The translations under genes were made by a program, and so were the position numbers. 64,000 nucleotides of DNA from Sporosarcina sp. FSL K6-3457. GTDB lineage: Bacteria; Bacillota; Bacilli; Bacillales_A; Planococcaceae. This document shows positions 36,894 to 45,077 of this stretch, piece by piece; the stretch's first letter is position 1, and each line of letters begins with the position of its first letter. The notes under the pieces were generated by a model, which saw only the letters and a program-made list of their open reading frames with translations, was not told where the DNA came from and made no database searches. Location: NCBI RefSeq assembly GCF_038007285.1, contig NZ_JBBOWX010000001.1:2621501-2685500 (forward strand), given 5' to 3'.

Positions 36894-37265
36894 TCAGTAT
36901 CCAAATTTACAGGTATCAATTCCGTTGTAGTATCCTAAATCAATACTGCCTTCTTCCCAACAGCCTTCGTCTTGGTCAAACTTATAAGTAACAATACATC
37001 CGTCAACATCAACAATAGGTGATGTATAGGTGCTATAGCATGGTGTGCCTTCTTTCCAATAAGTCATTACCTTTCCCAGCTGAGGATGATGAATCTCGCC
37101 CCACTCTCTGCCGTTTGACCAAGATAAAGCTTTGCCTTCATATGTTTCAGCAACTATTTCTGGTGTACAATCACATTTCTTATGCCAATTTTCGGTGTTT
37201 GCAAAAGGATTTCCATCCTTACCACATAATCCAATTTGTATTTCATTTTTAGTTTTCTCCATCAT
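36894..37265 (-). CDS. Hypothetical phage protein
   Basis: About 123 residues, Trp-, Cys- and Gly-rich (KKCDCTPE, GCWEEGSIDLGYYNG). Probably a compact beta domain. The start is ATG at 37265, five bases after AAGGAG. The leader contains the second copy of the 25-base repeat. No family recognised. Confidence 0.6.
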   Translation of the reverse strand: MMEKTKNEIQIGLCGKDGNPFANTENWHKKCDCTPEIVAETYEGKALSWSNGREWGEIHHPQLGKVMTYWKEGTPCYSTYTSPIVDVDGCIVTYKFDQDEGCWEEGSIDLGYYNGIDTCKFGY

Positions 37266-37289
37266 TTTCACTCCTTCGCCTAATGTGTC

Positions 37290-37769
37290 TTACTTGTCGC
37301 TATCTGGCGACCACATGTCGTTAAAATGCCATGCTCTGTGATGCTCATTTTCCTCAAAAACGTCAGGATCATTAACTTTCTGGTCGTGATTTTTCGGATG
37401 AACCCTATAGCCATGTATTAGCGCGTCTTGCGGGGCATCGCCAGCTTTTAATTCGATTTTTGTTATTTTAAAATGACTAGCTTGGTAAGGGTTGGAAAAC
37501 ACGTCACCAACCCTAAATATCCATCCGTCCGTTTCCAGTTCTTGTTGTGCTTTAATCTCCATTTCGATGATGCAGCCATGCTGTAGATCAATCTTCTGTT
37601 TAGCAACCAATTTATTACACTCTAGGTGCAAATGAAAGCTCGCGTGTTGTTCATCCTGCTTAGCGGTAATGGATATTACGCTGTCACCTTTACCGATCGA
37701 CCCCAAACACGCAAAGCACTCGTGTTCCTTGCGCGTGGTCACAATTCTTTTCTTTGAAATATCCAGCAT
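37290..37769 (-). CDS. Hypothetical phage protein with N-terminal CxxC
   Basis: 159 residues from ATG 37769 after AAAGGAG. The first ~60 residues carry HECFACLGSIGKGD and HLHLECNKL, a likely zinc site. The second half (WIFRVGDVFSN ... RVHPKNHD) is a beta-rich domain. Function unknown. Confidence 0.62.
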   Translation of the reverse strand: MLDISKKRIVTTRKEHECFACLGSIGKGDSVISITAKQDEQHASFHLHLECNKLVAKQKIDLQHGCIIEMEIKAQQELETDGWIFRVGDVFSNPYQASHFKITKIELKAGDAPQDALIHGYRVHPKNHDQKVNDPDVFEENEHHRAWHFNDMWSPDSDK

Positions 37770-37771
37770 CT

Positions 37772-38200
37772 TCAAATCTCCTTTCGCGTCAATTCATCTT
37801 GCAGATCCTTAGCAACATCACTAACCCGCGGCATTTCGCCTAATCGCTCAAAAGTCTTTTCTTGCATCCTTACAAGAAGTTCGTCAAAGTTTTTCGAACT
37901 CTCAATTTTACCTTTTAATCCTGGGCCAATTACATATCTGAAAAATACCAATGCATCTTCCTGGGTTGCCGTCATTGCCATAAACAATGGATTCAAAGAG
38001 ATTTCGTCTATTTTCAAGCCTGTTGTGACCTCCGAAACATTGATACAACCCTTTAACGGGATTGCACAGAATCGATATGGCCCCACACGGATTTCGTGGC
38101 CCACCTTCTGTTGCCAGTTAGGTTTCCCTTCCGTTTCAAATGCCAGGTTAAAATATTGCGGTTGTTCGTTTACCGTGATTCCCATACTTTGCGATTTCAC
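37772..38200 (-). CDS. Hypothetical phage protein next to recU
   Basis: 142 residues; GTG start at 38200 after AGGAGG, overlapping the end of recU. Beta-rich first half with conserved-looking GHEIRVGPYRFCAIPLKGCIN. No family recognised. Coupling to recU suggests co-expression in replication or recombination. Confidence 0.62.
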   Translation of the reverse strand: MKSQSMGITVNEQPQYFNLAFETEGKPNWQQKVGHEIRVGPYRFCAIPLKGCINVSEVTTGLKIDEISLNPLFMAMTATQEDALVFFRYVIGPGLKGKIESSKNFDELLVRMQEKTFERLGEMPRVSDVAKDLQDELTRKEI

Positions 38201-38724
38201 ACCAAACACCTCCTGATATTTTTCAGGTAATGCAAGGTGACGCCGCCCTCGCTCTTAATCAAGTCACATCGTTCAATAAATGCACTATGCGGAATAGATT
38301 TCCTTCCGCCCTTTTCGGCATCCTCCCAGTACTCTTGCAATATCTTAAATGGCAGTAGATAGATTTCCTCATGTAACTTGGTAAATTGGACGATAAGAAA
38401 AGCAGCCGCACCCTGCTCACGCCAAGACTTCAGTAGCTCGTATTGATGTGGTTGCAAATTTTCAAGCGGGAAGCTCTTCAGTTTGGTTTCTTTTGCGTCA
38501 AACACAATCGTTTTGCCGTTATGCGCACCAACATAATCTACCCATTCCCCTGTTTGTGTATAGCCAGTGACTTTTCCACGATTGTTACTAGTGATCTGGA
38601 CAGGCGTTGGCACTTTACGAATATCGGCAACTCCTTTATTCCGATACTGGTGATGTGTCATATCAATTAGACGCTCCAATTGCTTTCCAAGATTAGCCTT
38701 GGAGCGGTTATAAGATTTTTGCAT
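38197..38724 (-). CDS. recU: Holliday junction resolvase RecU-like nuclease
   Basis: 175 residues. RecU family: NRSKANLGKQLERLIDMTHHQYRNKGVADIRKVPTPV split across the N-terminus, then GEWVDYVG and the PD-(D/E)xK core FDAKET. It resolves recombination intermediates in phage replication. The start at 38724 is preceded by GGAGG. Phage-type copy inside the early operon. Confidence 0.85.
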   Translation of the reverse strand: MQKSYNRSKANLGKQLERLIDMTHHQYRNKGVADIRKVPTPVQITSNNRGKVTGYTQTGEWVDYVGAHNGKTIVFDAKETKLKSFPLENLQPHQYELLKSWREQGAAAFLIVQFTKLHEEIYLLPFKILQEYWEDAEKGGRKSIPHSAFIERCDLIKSEGGVTLHYLKNIRRCLV

Positions 38725-38739
38725 GAGCATCCTCCATTT

Positions 38740-39660
38740 CTATTTCTTGTCAACCAATTCATCAAAGATAGTTACCTGCTGACGCTCGTATTCTTTCTCC
38801 GCTATATCTTCAGGTTTTGGTAATGAAGAATCCATTTTGTTGAGCAATCCAGATACCGCTTTACTGTACTTAATACGCACTTCGGAATCTGACACCTCAT
38901 TCAATGCTTCCATCATGTTTTTGAAGCCATCAACTAGCGATTCGAAACGAAGGCGAAACGTAATGTCTGACGGATCCACTTGCTCTGACAACTTTCTCCG
39001 AAGATCGGCCAACTCTTTTTCCACTTCTTCCGGAATGACTTCAACTGCCGCCGCTTCGATAGGCTTTGCTTTCAGGTCCTTTTCGAGTTGCTTAATCTTC
39101 TCACGTTCAGCAGCAAGCTCTGACTCTATCATTTCCATTTCCGCCCTATCTCCATCAGTTTCATTTTCAGCATCAGCAAGGCGACCTTTGAGGTCTTCTA
39201 TATTTTTCAACAAATTCTCACGTTCAGCACTTGCCGCCTGTTCTTTTTCTGCATTTTCAGCAATTTCTTTTTCTAGTTCCTTCTTTTCTTTAATTGCTTT
39301 TTGTAGTTCCCGTGATGACATATTTTCAATATCATTTTCCGCAACAAATTGTTCCCGTTCTTCTGGCGCAATTCCAACGAGCGCAATTGCCTTAGCATAG
39401 CTCAAATCACCAAGCGCTTGCGGATTTGCGCCGTACTCATTGTATAATTTCATTAAATTTCTCGCTGTAGTTTGACTGTAGTCAACATTGATTTTCAGCC
39501 ACGGCTCCCACTCTCCGTGTGACAACTTTTCTTTCGCCTCAATCAATCTTTTCCCAATTTCTACGCTGGCCATAAGTACAACGGAACGGGTCTGGTCTTT
39601 TAAACTATTAATCTCCGTCGCAATGATTTCTGGTGATCTAACAATTTCAAACTCACTCAT
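38740..39660 (-). CDS. DUF3102-domain coiled-coil protein
   Basis: 306 residues. The N-terminal ~115 residues are a DUF3102 domain (IGKRLIEAKEKLSHGEWEPWL, ARNLMKLYNEYG), followed by a long Glu/Lys-rich coiled coil (about 120-215) and a helical end. These proteins occur in phages and mobile elements; a DNA-binding or nuclease-regulating role is suspected but not shown. Confidence 0.8.
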   Translation of the reverse strand: MSEFEIVRSPEIIATEINSLKDQTRSVVLMASVEIGKRLIEAKEKLSHGEWEPWLKINVDYSQTTARNLMKLYNEYGANPQALGDLSYAKAIALVGIAPEEREQFVAENDIENMSSRELQKAIKEKKELEKEIAENAEKEQAASAERENLLKNIEDLKGRLADAENETDGDRAEMEMIESELAAEREKIKQLEKDLKAKPIEAAAVEVIPEEVEKELADLRRKLSEQVDPSDITFRLRFESLVDGFKNMMEALNEVSDSEVRIKYSKAVSGLLNKMDSSLPKPEDIAEKEYERQQVTIFDELVDKK

Positions 39661-41216
39661 ACCGCTACACCCTTTCTCTTAGTAGACTTTTTAAGTTTTG
39701 TAGCCTTGAATGCATCGACGAAAGCTTGCACTTTTTTTGTCGGAAGACAATTCTTTAAGCCGTATACCTGGGATACGCGCCCCCCTCTGACTTCGAGTGT
39801 ATAGAATGGCTTATCCGGGTCACTCTCCTTCCTAATGACAAATAGATCTATTTGAGCCTCTGCATATCTCTTGGCATAAGTCCCAACACAATGTTTCAAC
39901 GCGTTCCCCTCACGAATTAATTCATCGCTACTTTCCGCAGGACGAATAATAAAGCCATCGCTTTCGAATTTATATTTAGCCAACATCGGAAGCCGATGCT
40001 TAATTTGATCGTTTAGTGCTTTATTGGCCAGGATTTTTATTTTCTTGAGTAATTTTTGATGCGCTTGATACAAGTTGGATGGGTAAAGAATACTTTCATC
40101 CGTCACTTCCATACCAAGTCTTCTTGCATCACTCAAATAATCTCGCCAAGCTACCAAGACTTGCGAGCCGCTCCAATAGTGCCGCCCTTTAGGATTTTTC
40201 CGTTGATATTGTTTAATCGTGAAATTCCGGATTTGATTCAAGCTAAAGGTTTTTCGGAGTAGCTGAATGTCATCGCGGATGTGATTTCCCCCACATAACC
40301 CAACAAACCCATGTACCTCAAGTATGCTTACCTTTGCTCCCTCTTTTTTAAACTGTTGAAATAGCCATAGCGTAAATGGGCGAATATCTAATCCGGATTT
40401 CCGTATCTCAAGCAGGTCCTGCTTCGTCACTTTTAACACAGCATCAATTTTCTTCGCACGCCAGTTGATGGCCCCATATGTTCTACCGCCTTGGATTTTC
40501 GCACGCACAATTGAGGTCAATCCCAACTTTGTTAAATATTCAATACATGGGTATTTTGCTGCAACATCAAACAGCTTAATCAAGTCCCCGTCTTTGTAAT
40601 GCTCCCAGGTGCTGTATTGGAAAGGCGTATCTTTCACCGCGCGCTCAATGCTTTCAATCGCCATGTAATGAGGCGTCGAGGACATCGCTCCGCCACTCTC
40701 TGAAAAGACAGTTGACCGGAGGTACCATCCTCTAGTATCTCCTCCCCACCAAGTACGATTGACCATTTTGGATTGGCCATCACCAAAAACATAAGCCGCA
40801 GTAACAGCAAAAGTTGTTTGAACTTTTTCATACGCTTGCGAATAATCACGTTGTACGTAAATCCCGCGTGCCACCAGAACGTTAGGATCTTTAATCGATT
40901 TGTCGAACCAAACAAAGTAACCGTCGTCATTTAAATATTTCCGCCCTCGGCCATTCTGCTTCATGATGCAGATAGATTTGCAGTGTATACACTTGATTTC
41001 CTGCCCATATTTCACAGCGTCGATATAGGCATGCTCTTGTTGACAGTGCGTGCAATATCCAACTAACTCTTTATTTTCACGACGGACGAAAAGATAACGG
41101 CTCCGCTCCAGCACAACATCCCTGGCATAGCGTTTAACCTCTTCGCTAAACTCTGTCGGGATATGTGATAAAATCTCATTACCTTCTACGCCCCACCGTT
41201 CAGTATCTTTACTCAT
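39657..41216 (-). CDS. PcfJ-like protein
   Basis: 519 residues. N-terminal zinc ribbon (YCTHC and IKCIHC near residues 54-77), then a long domain ending in GNALKHCVGTYAKRYAEAQIDLFVIRK, the hallmark of PcfJ-like proteins named from plasmid pCF10. The family occurs in conjugative elements and phages, often with PcfK, as here. Molecular function unknown. Confidence 0.8.
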   Translation of the reverse strand: MSKDTERWGVEGNEILSHIPTEFSEEVKRYARDVVLERSRYLFVRRENKELVGYCTHCQQEHAYIDAVKYGQEIKCIHCKSICIMKQNGRGRKYLNDDGYFVWFDKSIKDPNVLVARGIYVQRDYSQAYEKVQTTFAVTAAYVFGDGQSKMVNRTWWGGDTRGWYLRSTVFSESGGAMSSTPHYMAIESIERAVKDTPFQYSTWEHYKDGDLIKLFDVAAKYPCIEYLTKLGLTSIVRAKIQGGRTYGAINWRAKKIDAVLKVTKQDLLEIRKSGLDIRPFTLWLFQQFKKEGAKVSILEVHGFVGLCGGNHIRDDIQLLRKTFSLNQIRNFTIKQYQRKNPKGRHYWSGSQVLVAWRDYLSDARRLGMEVTDESILYPSNLYQAHQKLLKKIKILANKALNDQIKHRLPMLAKYKFESDGFIIRPAESSDELIREGNALKHCVGTYAKRYAEAQIDLFVIRKESDPDKPFYTLEVRGGRVSQVYGLKNCLPTKKVQAFVDAFKATKLKKSTKRKGVAV

Positions 41217-41233
41217 ATCCAGTTCCTCCCTCT

Positions 41234-41623
41234 TTACAAAAAGTCATCTAGACTGACATCAAAAATGGCACTAGGCTTGGCAACAATAGGCTTTACTTCC
41301 GGCTTAGGTAACGGTTCAACTTTTCCTACAACAGACGGCGCAACCGATGCAACTGCAACTCCGCCCTCGATACCGTAATATTTCAATACAGCAGCAAACC
41401 CCTCGGCATCCGACAACACAGCAACATTACCAACCTTTTGTTTCTCCGCCTCTTTCCGCATTTCCGCAATGCTGCCTTTAATCGATTTCTCTTTCACGAT
41501 AATCTTTTCAGCTGCAGACGGATTGGCTTCCAGGTGTCGCAAAAGAAACTGGCCAACAATCTGCACATATGACGACTTGTCCTTTTCCATTTCTTTTTTT
41601 AGTAGATTCGTAGCCTCGACCAT
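41234..41623 (-). CDS. PcfK-like protein
   Basis: 129 residues. The helix pattern (IVGQFLLRHLEANPSAAEKI, then SDAEGFAAVLKYYGIEG) resembles PcfK-like proteins. A Pro/Val-rich linker leads to a short acidic tail (FDVSLDDFL) that looks like a protein-interaction peptide. It directly precedes the PcfJ-like gene, as expected for this pair. Confidence 0.65.
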   Translation of the reverse strand: MVEATNLLKKEMEKDKSSYVQIVGQFLLRHLEANPSAAEKIIVKEKSIKGSIAEMRKEAEKQKVGNVAVLSDAEGFAAVLKYYGIEGGVAVASVAPSVVGKVEPLPKPEVKPIVAKPSAIFDVSLDDFL

Positions 41624-41645
41624 TTCAAACCCTCCCCTTTTTCTT

Positions 41646-41852
41646 TTAAGGCAATAATGCTGCTAGCCTCCTAATCTCAATCGCTACACTGCAACCGCAT
41701 CGATAATTTCCCACTAGCATAGCTGCTCTAGATGTAGTCCTGCATTTGGCACAACGTCGCTTTTCAAGACTGTCGATTTCTTGCAATATTTCCAGACGTG
41801 CTTGACGCTCCTTATGCCGCAACCTACGCGCCTGCGTAATTGTCAACTCCAT
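41646..41852 (-). CDS. Small four-cysteine protein
   Basis: 68 residues, start overlapping the rep stop (TGATG). Basic helix then CAKC and CGC motifs. Likely zinc-binding and coupled to rep. Unknown function. Confidence 0.62.
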   Translation of the reverse strand: MELTITQARRLRHKERQARLEILQEIDSLEKRRCAKCRTTSRAAMLVGNYRCGCSVAIEIRRLAALLP

Positions 41853-42775
41853 CAACTTCCGCCCCTCCTTTTCTTTTTAGCTGGACCACTTATCCGCTTC
41901 ATCCTCACGTACATATACGCGCCACTTACGAAATCACTGTATTTCACTTCAATATCGTTAAACGCGTAGCCCTTGTACATTTTTTCAAAGACCTCATGCG
42001 CCGGCACTTCTTCTGAAGCAATCTTTTCCGCACGCCGCCTGGTCATCTTGCTATCGGCGATTGTCACTTTTGGCTGTTTCATGTTACGGCTAATCGTGTA
42101 TCTCTTTGAAGGATCCTTTTGCTTGTCCTTCGTGATATAACGGGTAAGACCTTCAAGTCCATAGTCATCTGCTTGCAACCTGCGAGTCTGTAACCTTCCC
42201 CCACCGTTCCATAAATCCTCTACAACATCTCTATCCGGAAAATTTGTGATCATGTGGTGGTGGATACGCACCTTACCCTTTTCTTCGTCGCTGTCATGCT
42301 CTGTCACGTAAATGTATTTCAACTCAAATGATGCATATTTCTTTTGCTTTTTTAGCCATCGCTTCAAACGGCGAATATAGTTCTGCATGTCCTTCTTTGC
42401 CTGCTCATGATCCGCTGGTAATCTCCCATTGGCATATGTCAACGTAGCCCACATATCCTCCTCCGTGAAATTAACATGTACTAATCGAATCAAACGTTTC
42501 TTTGTATTTTTATCATTCAAATTCTGCTGTGCATTACTGCTGGATTTCCCTTTCTTTCCCCTTCTCCCACTAGGCAATGTCCAAATAGGATAAGCTTCAA
42601 CCTCCAGATAATGCCCACTCCATATCGTTTTTACACGGTACTTGCTCACTTGTTTATCTCTTAACTTTTCTATACGTTCTTCTGGATTGTCCTCGTAAGC
42701 ACTATTGTCTGTTACGAATAATTCCCCATAATCTTCTATGTGATATTTCTCTAAATGATATTGTGGCAGCTTCAT
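41852..42775 (-). CDS. Rolling-circle replication (HUH) endonuclease
   Basis: 307 residues. HUH features: motif 1 WATLTYANGRL (about 109-119), motif 2 IHHHMI (His 172-174), motif 3 with the candidate nicking Tyr 213 and Lys 216 in TRYITK. It would nick a double-strand origin and start rolling-circle replication, as in REP_ORF2-like families of Firmicutes phages and plasmids. The start at 42775 follows GGGAGG. No helicase loader or polymerase is seen beside it. Confidence 0.85.
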   Translation of the reverse strand: MKLPQYHLEKYHIEDYGELFVTDNSAYEDNPEERIEKLRDKQVSKYRVKTIWSGHYLEVEAYPIWTLPSGRRGKKGKSSSNAQQNLNDKNTKKRLIRLVHVNFTEEDMWATLTYANGRLPADHEQAKKDMQNYIRRLKRWLKKQKKYASFELKYIYVTEHDSDEEKGKVRIHHHMITNFPDRDVVEDLWNGGGRLQTRRLQADDYGLEGLTRYITKDKQKDPSKRYTISRNMKQPKVTIADSKMTRRRAEKIASEEVPAHEVFEKMYKGYAFNDIEVKYSDFVSGAYMYVRMKRISGPAKKKRRGGS

Positions 42776-42863
42776 AATCTTGCTTCCTCCCAATTAATCT
42801 ATTAACCACCTGTTGGATATTTCTGTATGGTCGTAAACTTAATATCCATTACGAGGACGCTAA

Positions 42864-43003
42864 TTGACTAATTGCCCCAATATCAGTAATATTGGAGATA
42901 TACCATTTGGCAACAGTCAAATGTTCCGTGCTAACTTGGTGTGTGTACGGTGTGTTTTAAGTCATGGGACCCGTTGCTCTAACAACAGGTCCTATTTTTT
43001 CGG
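42864..43003 (+). ncRNA. Candidate antisense RNA opposite the rep leader
   Basis: On the plus strand, TTGACT (42864-42869), 17 bases, TAATAT (42887-42892) form a good promoter. About 105 bases later an intrinsic terminator follows: GGACC...GTTG / CAAC...GGTCC then TATTTTTT (about 42969-43003). The predicted RNA has an ATTTG/CAAAT hairpin. It is antisense to the minus-strand mRNA leading into rep, the arrangement of copy-control countertranscripts. Prediction only. Confidence 0.6.
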
Positions 43004-43038
43004 GTTGAAACAGTCGATTTTTTACCATCGAATTTGCT

Positions 43039-43359
43039 TCATACAGCTTCGACCTGCAATTTCGCCGAAATATAATCAAATTGATCCGGAATGATTGTTT
43101 TCAAATCAACAATTCTACGAGCATCCATAAATGCGAAGAACTTCACGCCATTGATTGTGCTCGAAAGCTCGTATGGATACTGCGCATCTTCAATGAATCT
43201 GATTTCAAATTCGACAAACTCGACGAGAAATGCGATGTGTTTCATTTGGACGTGAGTATTACAGGTATCAATATCAGCTATTAAAATATCATTATCAGAT
43301 TCAGCCATTAGTGATTGAATTTGTTTTACCAACGACGCAACTTTGTTTAGACTTACCAT
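43039..43359 (-). CDS. Hypothetical phage early protein
   Basis: 106 residues from the ATG at 43359 after GGGAGGGG. N-terminal helix then mixed alpha/beta (FLVEFVEFEIRFIED). No family recognised. It lies upstream of rep in the same orientation. Confidence 0.6.
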   Translation of the reverse strand: MVSLNKVASLVKQIQSLMAESDNDILIADIDTCNTHVQMKHIAFLVEFVEFEIRFIEDAQYPYELSSTINGVKFFAFMDARRIVDLKTIIPDQFDYISAKLQVEAV

Positions 43360-43373
43360 GTTAATCCCCTCCC

Positions 43374-43589
43374 TCATAATGCCCTTGCCTCTGAAACTGC
43401 CCAATACAGCTGCATCACATGTGGATTTTTGGCATTGTAATCCTCATCCCGAAACATTGGAATACGATATATTTGCTCCATGTCAGTCATCAGGTTGGCC
43501 AAACGTGCTGATTTAATATGTTCGGTTGATTTGGATTCATTGATTTCTTTAAAACGATTAGTGAGCACAAGCATGTCATCCACTACCAT
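43374..43589 (-). CDS. Hypothetical phage early protein
   Basis: 71 residues; the ATG at 43589 is preceded by AAAGGGG. Helical (LTNRFKEINESKST, ARLANLMTDMEQIY). A longer reading to 43664 would overlap the neighbour heavily and is rejected. Unknown function. Confidence 0.55.
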   Translation of the reverse strand: MVVDDMLVLTNRFKEINESKSTEHIKSARLANLMTDMEQIYRIPMFRDEDYNAKNPHVMQLYWAVSEARAL

Positions 43590-43590
43590 T

Positions 43591-43800
43591 TCACTTATCC
43601 CCTTTCCACGGATGCCTGACCGTGACTTTCGTCGGTGCACCGTACCTTTTCTGGACTTCTTCACGTTCTATTCCGTGCTCTAATCGACAATGCACCTTTG
43701 TGATGATTACCGCAGCATGTCCACAGTTCGGCACCGGACACCTCAACAACCCGCTACCAGCTGCATGCCAGGCATTTGACTGTTTACCTTCAAGCTTCAT
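43591..43800 (-). CDS. Small zinc-finger protein
   Basis: 69 residues. CPVPNCGHAAVIITKVHCRLEHG carries a C-x4-C...C/H arrangement like a C2H2/C2HC finger, followed by KRYGAPTKV, as in small phage zinc-finger proteins that may bind DNA. The start overlaps the previous stop by 4 bases. Confidence 0.6.
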   Translation of the reverse strand: MKLEGKQSNAWHAAGSGLLRCPVPNCGHAAVIITKVHCRLEHGIEREEVQKRYGAPTKVTVRHPWKGDK

Positions 43801-43964
43801 TCCGCCGCCACGCCCTCTTTAACTCGTACTGGCGAAACCATGCATCCGATGTTCAACGGCTTCATTTTTTTGATAGCTTCATTGAGTTCCGCCTCTGTAC
43901 GAATGCCGTACTTTGCTAGCGCCTTCCAGATTTTTTCGTGTTGATCGTCCTTTTTGGCACCCAT
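43797..43964 (-). CDS. Small phage early protein
   Basis: 55 residues, clear AAAGGTGGG ribosome site. Helical first half (EKIWKALAKYG, EAELNEAIKKM), short beta end. Unknown function; coupled to the zinc-finger gene that follows. Confidence 0.6.
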   Translation of the reverse strand: MGAKKDDQHEKIWKALAKYGIRTEAELNEAIKKMKPLNIGCMVSPVRVKEGVAAE

Positions 43965-43997
43965 ATCAATCCCACCTTTCTTGTTTTGATTTAATAT

Positions 43998-44216
43998 TTA
44001 GTACCAGGCACCGCTTGGCGTATAATGCCACCAATCACCGTTACTGTAATGCACATGCAAGCAACCGTTACCACGCTCCACCTTGACAATTTTGCTCAAA
44101 TCGTATTCTGCTCGCTCACCTAGCCCCATGATTCCGGTATGCTTTGCGTGAGTCCCCAATAAATACTTGTATTCCTCATCCGTTAAATGCTTTGCTACTG
44201 ACAATCTGTTTTCCAT
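43998..44216 (-). CDS. Small phage early protein
   Basis: 72 residues from the ATG at 44216 with AGAGGTG upstream. The end (LHVHYSNGDWWHYTPSGAWY) is aromatic-rich. Its leader begins with early repeat copy A. Unknown function. Confidence 0.6.
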   Translation of the reverse strand: MENRLSVAKHLTDEEYKYLLGTHAKHTGIMGLGERAEYDLSKIVKVERGNGCLHVHYSNGDWWHYTPSGAWY

Positions 44217-44242
44217 CCTTTTCACCTCTTTCAATTCGTATT

Positions 44243-44280
44243 GACGTTGCCACCGCCGCCTTGGCTATAAGTTCAAATAG
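44243..44280 (-). repeat. Early-gene leader repeat, copy A
   Basis: One of four copies, read on the minus strand: TTTGAACTTATAGCC then a GC-rich core containing GGCGGTGGCAACG. It ends about 27 bases before the start of the gene at 44216. Confidence 0.85.
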
Positions 44281-44307
44281 GTTATATAATTTCCGTCAGA
44301 CTATTAC

Positions 44308-44541
44308 TTAATATTTTTTTATTTGTGCTGATAAAGCTTTTTTCTCTACAATTTCAATTGCCGACTCAATCATCACTTGTGCTGAAGGCCCAACAAAATT
44401 CCACTTGAAATTCTTGAGTTTTTTAACGGCATCTGAATATGTTGAACTATCTTCAATAGCAATATCAGCCAATTGGCCAACCATTTCATTCATCTGATTT
44501 CTGGCTTGATGAAGATTTTTTTCTAGTTTCGACATACTCAT
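44308..44541 (-). CDS. Small phage early protein, helical
   Basis: 77 residues, AAAGGGGTG before the ATG. Predominantly helical (LEKNLHQARNQMNEMVGQLADIAI). Its leader holds repeat copy B. Unknown function. Confidence 0.6.
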   Translation of the reverse strand: MSMSKLEKNLHQARNQMNEMVGQLADIAIEDSSTYSDAVKKLKNFKWNFVGPSAQVMIESAIEIVEKKALSAQIKKY

Positions 44542-44568
44542 CTATTTCACCCCTTTCAAATTCATCTA

Positions 44569-44606
44569 GCGTTGCCACCGCCACATCGGATATAAGTTCG
44601 AATAAA
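44569..44606 (-). repeat. Early-gene leader repeat, copy B
   Basis: Minus strand: TTTATTCGAACTTATATCC then GGCGGTGGCAACG. It lies between the divergent genes at 44541 and 44651, so it can serve both. Confidence 0.85.
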
Positions 44607-44650
44607 CTAATAATCTGCTATAATCACCTATAGAAAGGTAGGTGATACAT

Positions 44651-44872
44651 ATGCGTAAAAATATAGACGTCGAGCAGTTATCTGATGAAATCTTTCCCGA
44701 AGTTATCGAAACTTATGAGAAAGAGTTAAAAGAAAAAATATTGGCAGTCGAAGACAACGAAAGTTTAGCCGCCCTCATCAACGCATCTACAGAAGCACTA
44801 AGAATGCATTCTGAACGTTTTACAACCGTCTTAATTCAAAGGGTTGTTGATGAGATGAACCGCGAAGATTAG
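44651..44872 (+). CDS. Small plus-strand protein within the early operon
   Basis: 73 residues, acidic and helical (IFPEVIETYEKELKEKILAVED). The ATG at 44651 follows AGGTAGGTG. A TATAAT at 44619-44624 could be its -10. It is the only plus-strand gene inside the minus-strand early region and its 3' end overlaps a minus-strand gene. Unknown function. Confidence 0.55.
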   Translation: MRKNIDVEQLSDEIFPEVIETYEKELKEKILAVEDNESLAALINASTEALRMHSERFTTVLIQRVVDEMNRED

Positions 44873-45002
44873 AACGCTGCATTTCAAACAGTTCTCTAGC
44901 AATTTTTTTCACATCACATTTACAAGAACATTCACAAGAATTAGCTTCACCATCCTCACTTGTTGTTACAGCAACTTGCGGGGATTTTTTATTGTCTTCC
45001 AC
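44820..45002 (-). CDS. Small Cys-rich phage protein
   Basis: 60 residues, GTG start after GAGGTG. Central CECSCKC cluster. It overlaps the plus-strand gene tail to tail by about 50 bases. Its leader holds repeat copy C, which supports it being a real gene. Confidence 0.5.
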   Translation of the reverse strand: MEDNKKSPQVAVTTSEDGEANSCECSCKCDVKKIARELFEMQRSNLRGSSHQQPFELRRL

Positions 45003-45025
45003 ACTTCACACCTCACTTTTTTTGT

Positions 45026-45066
45026 ATTAGCGTTGCCACCGCCCCATCAGCTATAAGTCCGAATAA
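45026..45066 (-). repeat. Early-gene leader repeat, copy C
   Basis: Minus strand: TTTATTCGGACTTATAGC, then GGCGGTGGCAACG and CTAATAC. It ends about 25 bases before the GTG at 45002. Confidence 0.85.
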
Positions 45067-45077
45067 ACAAACCCACA

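Noticed and set aside
42864..43094. Plus-strand 76-codon frame over the predicted antisense RNA
   Set aside because: It runs through the terminator hairpin, has no ribosome site and ends in the antisense of a neighbouring gene.
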